A stretch of 64,000 nt of DNA from Candidatus Anaerobutyricum avicola (GTDB lineage Bacteria; Bacillota; Clostridia; Lachnospirales; Lachnospiraceae), in assembly GCA_019113845.1 (NCBI GenBank), contig DXGQ01000054.1, forward strand, positions 1-64,000. Reading direction: 5' to 3'. Made by a program: the position numbers and the translations under genes. Shown here in pieces: positions 41,343 through 53,000 of this stretch. How positions within the stretch are numbered: position 1 is the stretch's first letter; every line of letters begins with the position of its first letter. The notes beneath the pieces are model-generated. The model was not told the origin of the DNA and did no database searches. It worked only from the letters and a program-made list of their open reading frames with translations.

Positions 41343-41396
41343 GAGTTATCTGCTGCAGTCCTTGTTTTGAGCATGTGGATGGAGAAAGCTTTTTCG

Positions 41397-41440
41397 AAAA
41401 CCAGGCAGCCGGGATGACTGGCTTCCTGGTTTTTCTTTTG
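41397..41440 (+). terminator. Intrinsic terminator after frr
   Basis: AAAACCAGGCAGCC…GGCTTCCTGGTTTTTCTTTT. Confidence 0.7.
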
Positions 41441-41538
41441 ACGCGGGAGGCGCTCTTTGCGCGGACAGTGTTCCCAAGGGCAGCATCCCGGGAGGAAGCT
41501 TTCAGACAACAGAGGAGGAGAGAACCGGAGGATAGATT

Positions 41539-42264
41539 ATGGAAAAGGAACTGAATGGAAAGCTGTGCCGGATCCCGGAGCACGTGGCGATCATCCTGGA
41601 CGGCAACGGGCGCTGGGCGAAGAAGCGCTTTCTGCCGAGAAATATGGGACATTCGCAGGGCGCCAAGGTGGTGGAACAGATCTGTGAGGACGCCTGGGAC
41701 CTGGGGATCAAGTACCTGACGGTCTACGCATTTTCCACAGAGAACTGGAGCCGCCCGGAGAAAGAGGTCAGCGCTCTGATGAAGCTTCTTCGGAAGTATC
41801 TGGTGGACAGTATTGAGCGCACGACCAAAAATAATATGCGTGTCCGGGTGATCGGCGAGAAGTCGAGACTGTCGGAGGATATCCGGGAGACCATTGAGAA
41901 GCTGGAGAAAGTGTCGGCGGCCAACACAGGGCTTAATTTTACGATTGCCCTCAATTACGGCAGCCGGGATGAGATGGTCCGCGCCATGCGAAGGATGGCG
42001 GCGGATTGCTGCGCGGATGTGCTGCGTCCGGAGGATATCACGGAAGAGGTTTTTAACTCCTATCTGGATACGAGAGAGCTGCCGGATCCGGATCTGATGA
42101 TCCGCACGAGCGGCGAGCAGAGACTGTCCAACTGGATGCTCTGGCAGCTGGCGTATACCGAGTTTTATTTTACTGATGTATTGTGGCCGGATTTTAACAA
42201 GCAGGAATTAATACGGGCTATTGAGTATTATAATACAAGGGAACGACGATTCGGAGGAATCTGA
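41539..42264 (+). CDS. uppS: Undecaprenyl diphosphate synthase
   Basis: PEHVAIILDGNGRWAKKRFLPRNMGHSQGAKVVE…. Confidence 0.97.
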   Translation: MEKELNGKLCRIPEHVAIILDGNGRWAKKRFLPRNMGHSQGAKVVEQICEDAWDLGIKYLTVYAFSTENWSRPEKEVSALMKLLRKYLVDSIERTTKNNMRVRVIGEKSRLSEDIRETIEKLEKVSAANTGLNFTIALNYGSRDEMVRAMRRMAADCCADVLRPEDITEEVFNSYLDTRELPDPDLMIRTSGEQRLSNWMLWQLAYTEFYFTDVLWPDFNKQELIRAIEYYNTRERRFGGI

Positions 42265-42278
42265 CGGAGAGGAGAATT

Positions 42279-43088
42279 ATGTTTAAGCAGAGATTAATCA
42301 GCGGGATCATCCTTGTTGTCATTGCGGTCATTACCCTGTACTTTGGCGGGATGCTGACCTTTCTTGTGACGGCGGGGATATCCCTCATAGGAATGTACGA
42401 GTTACTTCGGGTGATCCATGTCGAGAAGTCCGCGCTGAGCGTGACGGCGTATACGGGAGCCATCCTTTACTATATACTGCTTCTTCTGAGTCTGGATCAG
42501 TATATACTGCCGCTCTTGCTGCTCATTCTCATCGTGATGTTTTCCGTGTATGTGTTCACCTTTCCAAAATACGAGATATCCAGCGTGGCGATCACATTTT
42601 TTTCAATCATTTATGTCACAGTAACACTGTCCTGCATTTACAGGATCCGGATCCTGGAGGACGGCGCTTACATGGTCGTTCTCGTGTTCCTGAGCGCCTG
42701 GGGCAACGATACACTGGCCTACTGTGCCGGGCGGCTGTTCGGGCGGCATAAGATGTCGCCGGTGCTGAGCCCGAAAAAGACGATAGAGGGCGCAGTGGGA
42801 GGCGTGATCGGCGCCGGACTTCTGGGTGCGTTCTACGGTCTCATCGCGAGACATTTTATTACGGCGGATTTTAATCTGATCCCGGTATTTGCCATCGTCT
42901 GCGCGGTGGGCGGTCTGATCAGCATCGTGGGCGACCTCGGTGCATCGGCCATAAAACGAAACTACGAGATCAAAGATTACAGCAACCTCATTCCGGGTCA
43001 TGGCGGTATACTGGACCGGTTTGACAGCATTATATTTACGGCGCCGATCATTTATTATTTATTAGTACTGGTGGTAGGATTACAATGA
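42279..43088 (+). CDS. cdsA: Phosphatidate cytidylyltransferase
   Basis: NDTLAYCAGRLFGRHKMSPVLSPKKTIEGAVGG…GDLGASAIKRNYEIKDYSNLIPGHGGILDRFDS. Confidence 0.97.
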   Translation: MFKQRLISGIILVVIAVITLYFGGMLTFLVTAGISLIGMYELLRVIHVEKSALSVTAYTGAILYYILLLLSLDQYILPLLLLILIVMFSVYVFTFPKYEISSVAITFFSIIYVTVTLSCIYRIRILEDGAYMVVLVFLSAWGNDTLAYCAGRLFGRHKMSPVLSPKKTIEGAVGGVIGAGLLGAFYGLIARHFITADFNLIPVFAIVCAVGGLISIVGDLGASAIKRNYEIKDYSNLIPGHGGILDRFDSIIFTAPIIYYLLVLVVGLQ

Positions 43089-44221
43089 AAAAGATAGCGA
43101 TACTGGGCTCCACAGGTTCCATAGGGACACAGACCCTGGATGTGGTGCGGGAGCATAAAGAGGAACTGTGTGTCACGGCGCTTGCGGCCGGACACAATAA
43201 AGAAAGATTAAAGGAACAGATTGCGGAGTTTCATCCGTCGCTGGTGAGTCTCGCCGACGAGAAGCTGGCGTTGGAATTAAAGCACGAGCTTGCCGGAAGC
43301 GGCGTGGAAGTGTTGAGCGGCATGGATGGACTTGTGGCAGTGGCGGGAGCGAAGGAGAGCGATGTGGTCGTCACGGCGGTGGTCGGCATGATGGGGATTC
43401 TTCCGACGATGGAAGCCATCCGGCAGGGAAAAGATATCGCCCTGGCCAACAAGGAGACGTTAGTCACAGCCGGACATCTTATCATTCCCATGGCAAAGGA
43501 GTACGGGGTCTCCATTCTTCCGGTAGACAGCGAGCATTCCGCCATCTTCCAGTGTCTGCACGCATCCAGGCGGCAGGACGTGGATAAGATCCTGCTGACG
43601 GCGTCAGGCGGTCCGTTCCGTGGAAAGACGCTGGAGGAGCTTGAGAAAGTGACGCTGGAGGATGCCCTGAAGCATCCGAACTGGTCCATGGGACAGAAGA
43701 TTACCATTGATTCCTCTACCATGGTCAACAAGGGACTGGAAGTCATGGAAGCCCGCTGGCTGTTCGACGTGGATTATGACCAGATCGAGGTGGTGGTGCA
43801 GCCGCAGAGCATCATTCATTCCATGGTGCAGTTCACGGACGGCGCCATACTGGCGCAGCTTGGCACGCCGGATATGCGGGTGCCGATCGAGTATGCGCTC
43901 TTTTATCCGGAGCGGAGAAGTCTGGCGGGGGACCGTCTGGACTTTGGTTCCCTTAGGAGCATTACTTTTGAGAAACCGGATTACACAGTATTCCGGGGAC
44001 TGTCGCTGGCGCTTGCTGCCGGAAAGGCAGGGGGGACCATGCCGACTGTCTTCAATGCGGCCAATGAGAAGGCAGTGGCGAAGTTTTTAAAGAGAGAGAT
44101 CGGATATCTGGATATCATCCGGTTGATAGAGAAATGTATGGACGCGCATCAGGTGCAGGAAAACCCGTCTCTGGAAGAGATCCTTGCCACGGAGCAGTGG
44201 GTATATTCCTATATCGGGTGA
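43085..44221 (+). CDS. dxr: 1-deoxy-D-xylulose-5-phosphate reductoisomerase
   Basis: KKIAILGSTGSIGTQTLDVVREH…PVDSEHSAIFQCL. Confidence 0.97.
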   Translation: MKKIAILGSTGSIGTQTLDVVREHKEELCVTALAAGHNKERLKEQIAEFHPSLVSLADEKLALELKHELAGSGVEVLSGMDGLVAVAGAKESDVVVTAVVGMMGILPTMEAIRQGKDIALANKETLVTAGHLIIPMAKEYGVSILPVDSEHSAIFQCLHASRRQDVDKILLTASGGPFRGKTLEELEKVTLEDALKHPNWSMGQKITIDSSTMVNKGLEVMEARWLFDVDYDQIEVVVQPQSIIHSMVQFTDGAILAQLGTPDMRVPIEYALFYPERRSLAGDRLDFGSLRSITFEKPDYTVFRGLSLALAAGKAGGTMPTVFNAANEKAVAKFLKREIGYLDIIRLIEKCMDAHQVQENPSLEEILATEQWVYSYIG

Positions 44222-44314
44222 GAGAAAAGACGAAAAGATTCTGTGACTGGAACAAGAAAGAATCCTGCTTTGCAGGTCTGTTACCTGTGAGGACAAAATA
44301 GGAAAGGATGAAGC

Positions 44315-45349
44315 ATGTTAAGAATTATTCTGGCAATATTGATTTTCAGCGTGATCGTCATCATACATGAGCTGGGACATTTTCTCCTGGCGAAGAAAAA
44401 CGGAATCTGTGTGGAGGAGTTTGCCATCGGTATCGGGCCGACGCTCTTTGGTATCAGAAAAGGAGAGACGAAATACTCCATCAAATGTCTGCCCTTCGGC
44501 GGCTGTTGTGTCATGCTGGGGGAGGACGGAGAGAGCAGCGACCCGCGAGCCTTTGGAAGCAAGTCTCCGCTGGCGCGGTTTTCTGTGATTTTTGCCGGTC
44601 CGTTTTTTAACTTTATTCTGGCATTTTTGCTGGCCCTCTTTGTGGTGGGCTTTGGCGGAGCGGACCCGGCGGTCGTTGGCACGGTGGAACCGGGAAGCGC
44701 TGCCTATGAGGCGGGGCTTCAGGAGGGAGACCGGATCCTGCGGCTGGATGACTCCCGTATCTACAATTTCCGGGAGATCAGTCTGTATAATTTTATGCAC
44801 ACGGAGAGACCGGAGGTGGAGGTCACCTACGAGCGGGGCGGAGAAAAGCACACCGTAGAGGTGGACCGCCATCTGGAAAATGGATCCTATCTGTTTGGTG
44901 TGACCATGACGGATAACACGGAGGTGGGACCGCTGGGAACGCTCAAATACAGTCTTCTGGAGGTGCGTTACCAGATCAAATCCACATTTTTGAGTCTGAA
45001 ATATCTGGTCAGTGGAAGGGCATCGATGAATGATATGTCCGGACCGGTCGGTATCGTCAATATGATCGGGGATACCTATGAACAGTCCATCGTCTACGGC
45101 ATCGGCGCGGCGGCGCTGAGCCTTACGAGTTTTGCGATCCTGCTGAGCGCCAACCTCGGAGTAATGAATCTTCTTCCTCTGCCGGCGCTGGATGGAGGAA
45201 GACTGCTGTTCATCATCATCGAGATGATACGGAGAAAGAAGATAGACCCGGATAAGGAAGGCATGGTCCATTTTGCGGGGCTTGTCATTCTGCTGGCTTT
45301 CATGGTATTTGTCATGGCCAACGACATCCGAAATATTTTTATGACATAA
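44315..45349 (+). CDS. rseP: RIP metalloprotease (site-2 protease)
   Basis: VIIHELGHFLLAKKNGICVEEFAIGIGPTLF; PDZ domain; NLLPLPALDGGRLLF. Confidence 0.95.
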   Translation: MLRIILAILIFSVIVIIHELGHFLLAKKNGICVEEFAIGIGPTLFGIRKGETKYSIKCLPFGGCCVMLGEDGESSDPRAFGSKSPLARFSVIFAGPFFNFILAFLLALFVVGFGGADPAVVGTVEPGSAAYEAGLQEGDRILRLDDSRIYNFREISLYNFMHTERPEVEVTYERGGEKHTVEVDRHLENGSYLFGVTMTDNTEVGPLGTLKYSLLEVRYQIKSTFLSLKYLVSGRASMNDMSGPVGIVNMIGDTYEQSIVYGIGAAALSLTSFAILLSANLGVMNLLPLPALDGGRLLFIIIEMIRRKKIDPDKEGMVHFAGLVILLAFMVFVMANDIRNIFMT

Positions 45350-45607
45350 TGCACATAAGAAAAAAGCAAGACTGCTGCGAAAGAAAAACGGAAGGACGGC
45401 TTCCTTTTTGATGAGCGGAAGACAAAGCCGCGCGGAAAGAAAGAACTTCCCATTCTGCGGCAGTCTTTTCTTCTGACTGGTGTACCGTGTGCGAATACAT
45501 TTTCGGGCAGGGAGACTTTTTGTAGAGAAAAAGGCCAACGGTCACAGCCGGTGGCCGCCGGTTTGGAAGCATAAAGACAAGATTTAGGAAGAAAAGGAGA
45601 AGAAGCT

Positions 45608-46663
45608 ATGTATCGAGAACACACAAAAAAGATAAGGATTGGCGACCGCGTGATCGGAGGGGGCAGCCCGATCCTGATCCAGTCCATGACGAACACAAAA
45701 ACGGAGGATGTGGCAGCGACGGTGGCACAGATTCACGCGCTGGAAAAGGCGGGATGTGAGATCGTCCGCTCCACGGTGCCGAATATGGAAGCGGCAAGAG
45801 CGCTGCGCGAGATCAAAAAGCAGATCCATATTCCGCTGGTGGCGGATATTCATTTCGATTACCGGATGGCGATCGCCGCCATTGAAAACGGGGCGGATAA
45901 GATCCGGATCAATCCGGGCAATATCGGTTCCGCAGAGAAGGTGCAGGCGGTGGTCGATAAGGCAAAAGAATACGGCGTGCCGATCCGTGTCGGCGTAAAC
46001 AGCGGTTCTCTGGAGAAAAATCTTATTGAGAAGTATGGAAAGGTGACGGCAGAGGGACTGGTGGAGAGCGCTCTTGATAAGGTAAGGATGATCGAGGATA
46101 TGGGGTATGATAACCTGGTGGTGAGCATCAAGTCTTCCGATGTGCTCATGTGCGTGCGCGCCCACGAGCTTCTGGCGCCGCAGTGTCCGTATCCGCTCCA
46201 TGTGGGGATCACGGAAGCCGGAACGGTCTACTCCGGCAACATCAAATCCGCGTTGGGACTCGGTATCATCCTGCATGAGGGCATCGGCGACACTATCCGG
46301 GTGTCTCTGACAGGCGACCCGGTCAATGAGATCGCGTCGGCGAAGCTGATCCTTCGGACGCTGGGTCTTCGGAAAGGAGGCATCGAGGTGGTCTCCTGTC
46401 CGACCTGCGGACGGACGAACATTGACTTGATCTCTCTTGCCAACGAGGTGGAAAAGATGGCGGCGGAGTTTGACCATCTGAATATCAAAGTGGCAGTCAT
46501 GGGCTGTGTGGTCAATGGCCCGGGTGAAGCGAAGGAAGCGGACATCGGTATCGCAGGAGGCGTTGGGGAAGGACTTCTGATCAAAAAAGGAGAGATCGTG
46601 CGGAAGGTTCCGGAAAAGGAACTGCTCTCCACACTCCGGGATGAACTGGCACACTGGGAGTAA
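45608..46663 (+). CDS. ispG: 4-hydroxy-3-methylbut-2-en-1-yl diphosphate synthase
   Basis: PILIQSMTNTKTEDVAATVAQIHALEKAGCEIVRSTVP…, CPTCGRTNIDL. Confidence 0.97.
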   Translation: MYREHTKKIRIGDRVIGGGSPILIQSMTNTKTEDVAATVAQIHALEKAGCEIVRSTVPNMEAARALREIKKQIHIPLVADIHFDYRMAIAAIENGADKIRINPGNIGSAEKVQAVVDKAKEYGVPIRVGVNSGSLEKNLIEKYGKVTAEGLVESALDKVRMIEDMGYDNLVVSIKSSDVLMCVRAHELLAPQCPYPLHVGITEAGTVYSGNIKSALGLGIILHEGIGDTIRVSLTGDPVNEIASAKLILRTLGLRKGGIEVVSCPTCGRTNIDLISLANEVEKMAAEFDHLNIKVAVMGCVVNGPGEAKEADIGIAGGVGEGLLIKKGEIVRKVPEKELLSTLRDELAHWE

Positions 46664-46678
46664 AGACAGGAGGATGGC

Positions 46679-49600
46679 ATGTCGCTGAGGATTATTACAG
46701 GGGGCAGCGGACAGGGTAAGACGCAGTATGTGCTGGAGGAGCTCATCCGTCTGTCCGAAGAAAATCCACAACAGAATTGTTACATGATCGTTCCGGAGCA
46801 GTTCAGTCTGGAAATGCAGAGAAAGCTGGTGGAGAGTCACCCGCGGCACGGATATTTCAATATCGATGTGCTGAGCTTTTACCGCCTGGCTTACCGGGTG
46901 TTTGATGAATGCGGTTTTCAGCCGCAGGAGATTCTGGAAGATCTGGGGGTCTCCCTGATCCTGCGGAAACTGCTGGCGGAGCATGAGGAAGAGTTCCCGT
47001 TTTTTAAGAGAAATCTTCGCAAAGCAGGCTTTGTTGATGAGTTGAAATCGGTGCTTCTGGAATGCATCGGCTACGGTGTCACGGCAGAGCAGTTGTCCTC
47101 CATGGAAGGAAAGCTGGACGAGTATCCGGGACTTGCGGCCAAATGCCAGGAGATCGGACGGATCTTTGCCTATTTTGATGAGGAAATGTCGAGCCGTTTT
47201 ATGGTGGCAGAGCAGATCCTTGATGTGTTAAGCGAGCTGGTGCCGTCCTCGAAGATGCTCCGGGAGGGTATTTTTTATCTCGATGGTTTTACCGGTTTCA
47301 CACCGGTGCAGCTCACATTTCTGCGGGAGCTTTTGAAAGTTTGTCCGCAGGTACACGTGACCGTCACCATGGATGCGCCGCCTTTTGCGCGGATGCCCGG
47401 TGGGAGCGGCACAGATGAGGAATTATTTTATTTCAGTGAAAAGACCGTACACGCGCTGGCAAAGATCTGCGAGGAGGCCGGCGTAAAGATGGAAGAACCG
47501 GTGTGGCTGCATCACGAGGCACCGCCCCGGTTTCAAAATGAAGAGTTGGCTTTTCTGGAAAAACATCTGTTTCGGGCAGAGAGAAAGAGCTTTGAGAAGG
47601 CAGTGTCTCATCTGCACCTGACTGTGTGCCGCAATCCGGAGGAAGAGGCGGAGTACATTCTTCATCAGGTAGAGCGGCTGGTGCGGACGAAAGGATACCG
47701 TTACCGGGATTTTGCCATTCTGACGGGAAATGTGGAGGAGTATGCCTCTGCGTTCCGGAGAAAGGCGGAGATTTTACAGATTCCTCTGTTTGAGGATGTG
47801 AAGAAAAGAGTCTCCTATCATTCCGGGGTGGAGACACTGCGGGCGCTGCTGCATCTGGCGGCTGCCGATTATTCCTATGAGAGTGTGTTCCGCTATCTGA
47901 AATCAGGCATGTCTGACTTTACCGATGAGGAGACGGACACGCTGGAAAACTATGTGATCTGGGCGGGCATCCGCGGGTATTCCATGTGGAAGAAGCCGTT
48001 TGTGCGAAGGATGAACCGCGTGGAGGAGAGTCGGGCAGAGCGTCTGCAGGTCCTCAGGGAGAAGTTGCTGCAGGAGACGGCAGAGTGTACACAGATCCTC
48101 AGGAACAAACAGCTCACCGTCCGGGAAAAAATGGAGGCGCTCTATGCGGCCATGTGCCGGCTGCGCTATGATGCCAAATTAAAGGAGCTGGCAGAGCGCG
48201 CGCAGGAGGAAGAGGAGTATGTCCGGGAAAAAGAATACCGGCAGCTCTTTTCTCTGATCCTTGCGCTGCTGGATAAGATTGTGGGCATTTTCGGAGAGGA
48301 GCGGCTTCCTCTGGATGAGCTGGTGCAGATCATGGACGCCGGACTGGACGCGCTGGAGCTGGGCGCGCCGCCATTGTCCATGGACGCGCTTATTCTGGGC
48401 GATCTGAAGAGAACCCGTCTTTCGGATATCCGCGTTTTATTTATCGCCGGTGTAAATGACGGAAAAGTCCCGCCTTCCCTGGAAGATAAAGGGATGCTCC
48501 ATGATGAAGAAAAACAGGTGCTCGATGACCGGGGGATCCATCTTTCTCTCTGCCTGGATGAACAGGCGCTGGAGGATGATTTTTATCTGTATCTGGCTCT
48601 CACAAAACCGGAGAGGGAACTGTATTTTACATATGCGCTGCAGGATAGCGGGGGAACCGCGTTAAGTCCTTCTCCGTTTCTGAAAGAATGTCAGAAACTG
48701 TTTCCGATGCTGAAAGAACGCCGCTATCCGGAGGAGGAGCGACGGTATTATTTTAATGAGGCGGACAGTCGGGAGCTTCTGATCGAGGGACTGCAGAAGC
48801 TGAAAAAAGGAGAAGAGCCGGGTATCCCGTTTCGGATGCTCCTCACTTACTGGTATGAGGAAGAGCGGCTTCGGCCGGTGCTCGGTTCTCTCTGGTCGCA
48901 GCGGGACAGGATCTATGCGGACAAAGCGCTGCCGCGGGAACTGATGCAGGAGCTTTTCGGAAAGGAACTGAAGGGCAGCGTCACCCGTCTGGAGCGGTTT
49001 GCGGCATGCCCGTATCAGTATTATTGCATTTACGGGCTGATTCTCCGGGAGAGGGAGGAGTACACGGTGCGCCCGGTGGACCTCGGCAATCTGTTTCACC
49101 GTGCGCTGGAGATGTTCTCCAGACGACTCAGGGAATCGGATTATCACTGGAAGGATATCCCGGAAGAGGTGGCGGACGCATGGCTGACAGAGGCCGTGGA
49201 CCGCGCTGCCGGGGAGGATTCCGGGGATGTGCTGCACAGCTCTGCCAGAAATCAATATAAGGTGCAGGTGGTGGAGCGGATCCTTAAGAGAACCGTGCGG
49301 GTGCTGAAAAAACACCTGGAGAACAGCCATATGGAGCCGGACCGGTTTGAGCTTCATTTCGGGCGGACGGACAAGCTTCACTCCGTACATTTACCGCTAA
49401 AGGACGACAGCCGGATGCAGCTGGAGGGATTTATTGACAGAGTGGATGTCTGTGAGGAGGAAGACCGGATCCTGCTGCGGATCATCGATTATAAGTCCGG
49501 TATGGAGACGTTTGATATCAACGACCTGTACCATGGGCTGCAGATGCAGCTGGTCATCTATATGAATGTGGCCTCGGAGATCTATGAGGCAGAGACCGGC

Positions 49601-50068
49601 AAGGAGGCAGTGCCGGCAGGGATGTTTTACTATAATCTGAAAGACCCGATCCTGAAAGAAGAGGGCGGCGAGGAGGAAATGTACCGGAAAAACTTCCGTA
49701 TGTCCGGCTATGCCAACAGCGACGCCGATATTTTGAATAAGCTGGAGGAAGGACAGGAGAACTTTCTCTCCGCGTCGGTGCGCCTGACAAAAAAGGGAGT
49801 CCCGTACAAGACGGCTGCCGTCATGAACACAGAAGATTTCCATACGATCGGTCGCTATATGCGCCGGAAGATCACGGAGATGGGAGAGGCTATCTACGAT
49901 GGCAGGATTCCGGTCAGTCCTTATAAGAATGAGAAAGGAACGGCCTGCGATTACTGCCCGTATCATTCGGTATGCGGATTTGACGCCCGCATGGAAGAAT
50001 ATGCGTACCGGGATTTTAAAAAGCAGTCGACAGAAGAAGTACTGGAAGCGATCAGGAGGGAAGAGTAA
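46679..50068 (+). CDS. addB: ATP-dependent helicase/deoxyribonuclease subunit B
   Basis: 1129 aa; GGSGQGKTQYVLEEL Walker A; C-terminal CDYCPYHSVCGFD cluster; next to addA. Confidence 0.95.
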   Translation: MSLRIITGGSGQGKTQYVLEELIRLSEENPQQNCYMIVPEQFSLEMQRKLVESHPRHGYFNIDVLSFYRLAYRVFDECGFQPQEILEDLGVSLILRKLLAEHEEEFPFFKRNLRKAGFVDELKSVLLECIGYGVTAEQLSSMEGKLDEYPGLAAKCQEIGRIFAYFDEEMSSRFMVAEQILDVLSELVPSSKMLREGIFYLDGFTGFTPVQLTFLRELLKVCPQVHVTVTMDAPPFARMPGGSGTDEELFYFSEKTVHALAKICEEAGVKMEEPVWLHHEAPPRFQNEELAFLEKHLFRAERKSFEKAVSHLHLTVCRNPEEEAEYILHQVERLVRTKGYRYRDFAILTGNVEEYASAFRRKAEILQIPLFEDVKKRVSYHSGVETLRALLHLAAADYSYESVFRYLKSGMSDFTDEETDTLENYVIWAGIRGYSMWKKPFVRRMNRVEESRAERLQVLREKLLQETAECTQILRNKQLTVREKMEALYAAMCRLRYDAKLKELAERAQEEEEYVREKEYRQLFSLILALLDKIVGIFGEERLPLDELVQIMDAGLDALELGAPPLSMDALILGDLKRTRLSDIRVLFIAGVNDGKVPPSLEDKGMLHDEEKQVLDDRGIHLSLCLDEQALEDDFYLYLALTKPERELYFTYALQDSGGTALSPSPFLKECQKLFPMLKERRYPEEERRYYFNEADSRELLIEGLQKLKKGEEPGIPFRMLLTYWYEEERLRPVLGSLWSQRDRIYADKALPRELMQELFGKELKGSVTRLERFAACPYQYYCIYGLILREREEYTVRPVDLGNLFHRALEMFSRRLRESDYHWKDIPEEVADAWLTEAVDRAAGEDSGDVLHSSARNQYKVQVVERILKRTVRVLKKHLENSHMEPDRFELHFGRTDKLHSVHLPLKDDSRMQLEGFIDRVDVCEEEDRILLRIIDYKSGMETFDINDLYHGLQMQLVIYMNVASEIYEAETGKEAVPAGMFYYNLKDPILKEEGGEEEMYRKNFRMSGYANSDADILNKLEEGQENFLSASVRLTKKGVPYKTAAVMNTEDFHTIGRYMRRKITEMGEAIYDGRIPVSPYKNEKGTACDYCPYHSVCGFDARMEEYAYRDFKKQSTEEVLEAIRREE

Positions 50069-53000
50069 ATGAATTTTACGAGAGAACAGGAGCAGGCGAT
50101 ACGGGTGAGAGACCGGGATATCCTTGTGTCCGCCGGAGCCGGGGCGGGAAAGACCCGGGTGCTGGTCAGTCGCATGGCGGAGATGATCCTGGATGAAGAA
50201 CAGCCCCTGTCTGTGGATGCCTTTCTGGTGATGACCTTTACCAATGCGGCGGCGGAGGAGATGCGGGAGAGGATCACGTCGGAACTTCATACCCGGCTGT
50301 CCCGGGAGCCGGAAAACCGGCGTCTGCGAAAACAGATCCGGATGATGAAACACGCGGATATCTCTACGGTACACAGTTTCTGTAACCGGCTGATCCGCAC
50401 GCACTTTAATGAGGCGGGGATTGACCCTTCTTTCCGTATCGGAGAGGAGGGCGAGTTGTTCCTGCTCCGGCAAAAAGCCATGGAAGAAGTGCTGGAGGAA
50501 GCGTACACAGAGGGAAGAGAATCTTTTCTGCGATTCGTGGAAGCCTACGCGCCGGGGAAAAATGACCGGATGATCGAGACGCTCATTGAGGAGTTCTATC
50601 AGTTCTCCCGGGGATTTCCGGACAGAGAGCAGTGGCTGGCGGCGGTGATGCGGGAACAGGATTTGCTGGAATCGGCGCAGACCATCGGTGAGAGCCGGGC
50701 GCTGCGAAGCATCGTCGGGAAGGCAAAAAGAGAGTTGTCCGCGCTTGCGGAGCAGATCGCGGAAGGCGAGCAGTTCTTTGGGGGAGATACGGAACCGGAG
50801 CGGTTTTTTATGCTGCTGGAGAGAGACAGGGAAACGGTGGAGCGGTTGCTGTCGGCAGAGGGATTTGACGCACTCTGCGACGTCTTTTCCAGGCTGACCT
50901 GCCCGGATCTTCCGAGAGCGAACAAAAAAGAAAAAGAATGGCCGCATCTGGAAGCGATCAAAGCGATTCACAAGACCGTGCGGGAGACACTGTATAAGTT
51001 GCGGGACGACTTCTTTCTCTGGGATACGGAGGAGCTCTGTGCGCAGAACCGGGCGCTTCGGCCGTTTCTTCAGGAACTGGCGACGCTTGCTGTCCGGTAT
51101 GAGGAGCTGTATTTTCAATCCAAAAAAGAGAATAATGTCTTTGACTTTGATGACCTCGAACATATCGCTCTTTCGCTGCTTATCGAATCTTACGATGAAG
51201 AAGGGCGACCGGTGCCGTCCGGCGTGGCAGAGGAATTATCCAGAAAATATAAAGCGATCTTTGTGGACGAGTATCAGGATACCAACCTGGTGCAGGAAGC
51301 GATTATCACGGCCGTCTGCCGGGAGGGACGCAACCATCTGTTTGTGGTCGGCGATGTAAAACAGAGTATCTACCGTTTCCGGCAGGCAAGACCGGATCTG
51401 TTTTTATCCCGGTATGAGAGGTATCGGAGACAAGAAGAGGAAGAAGACACACAGAAAAAGCAGGGGGAAGAGGCGGAAAAAAGCGCTGGCGAAGAAGAAG
51501 GCGTCCGCATTGAGCTTCGGGACAATTTCCGGAGTGTGCCGGGCGTTCTGCATTTTTGTAATCTGGTCTTTGAGAGTCTGATGGACCGGCAGTTTGGCGG
51601 TGTGGATTACACCGGGGAGATCGCTCTGCGGCCGGGACAGGGAGGTCCGATGGAAAAAGAAGAAGAGCAGTCGGAGATGCTTCTTTTGGTAGAAGATGAA
51701 GAAAAAGCACAGCTGGCGGTGGAAGTGAATACGGTTGAGGCTGAGACTGCGTTGATCGCCCGCCGTATCCGGGAACTGTTGGAGGAAGGCTATACGTACG
51801 ATGAGATGGTGATCCTGCTGCGCTCCGGCGCCGGGCGGGCGGAGTTTATGGCGGAGTGGCTGAACCACGCCGGGATCCCGGCTGTCTGCGAGAGTCATAC
51901 CGGATATTTTCAGACCAGAGAGGTGCAGCTCGTTCTCAATTATCTGGCCATTGTGGATAATGTGTATCAGGATATCCCGATGGCATCGGTGCTGCTGTCA
52001 TCCATCGGCGGTCTGACAGAGGAAGAGCTGGCTTCGCTCCGGGTGCTCACCTCCATCCCGACCCGGCAGGAGTATGCCTTTTATGATCTGATAGAGATTT
52101 ATCTGGAGGAGGGAGAAGATGCGGAGCTTCGGAAGAAACTGGCCCGCTTTCAGGAACTGCTTTTGTATTTCCGCCGGAAGAAAAAGGAGTTGCCGCTTCA
52201 CACGCTTTTGTGGGAGATTTATGAGAAAACCGGTATCTTTTATCAGGTACAGATGCTTCCGGAGGGGGAAGCGCGCAAGGAGAATCTTCTGATGCTCTTA
52301 AAAAAGGCGGAGGATTACGAAAAAACGGTGTTTAAAGGACTTTTTTATTTTCTGCGGTACATGGAGCAGCTGCGCACTTATGAGGTGGAGATTGGAAGCG
52401 CGTCCCCACGGGAAGAAGGAAGCGGTATGGTGCGGATCATGACGATCCATAAGAGTAAGGGACTGGAATTCCCGGTTGTCTTCGTCAGCGGTCTGTCCAG
52501 ACAGTTTAATCTGATGGACGGAAACGGCCCCGTGCTGTTTCACCCGGAGATGGGTGTCGGGATGGAATATGTGGACTTATCCGCCCGGACCCACCATGCC
52601 TCTCTCTTAAAAAAGGCGATCCGGGAGCAGATGCGGAAGGAGACGCTGGAAGAAGAACTTCGCATCCTGTATGTGGCGATGACCCGGGCGCAGAGAAAAC
52701 TGATCCTCACGGGGACTGCGAAGGCGGAAAAAATCGAAAAGGCGCAGCCTGCGGGCGGCACACCGGAGCGGCCGGAGAGATCGTCAGAGAAAATCACACC
52801 GGAGCAGAGCGTGACAGAGCCAGGAAAAGGAGATACGCTGTCGTTGGAAAAACGTCTCGCGGCGCGAAGTTTTATGGACTGGCTGCTTCCGCTTCTTCCG
52901 AAACTTCCGGTAAAGAAAGTACATTTCCACGAACTGGAAGGAGAGTTTGGAGAAACGGAGGAGAAAAAAAGACCGCTCTCGCTGGAAGAATATATGCAAA

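Noticed and set aside
38713-45538. Many long minus-strand ORFs over pyrH-frr-uppS-cdsA-dxr-rseP
   Set aside because: All antisense to well-supported core genes; typical of this GC content and codon bias.
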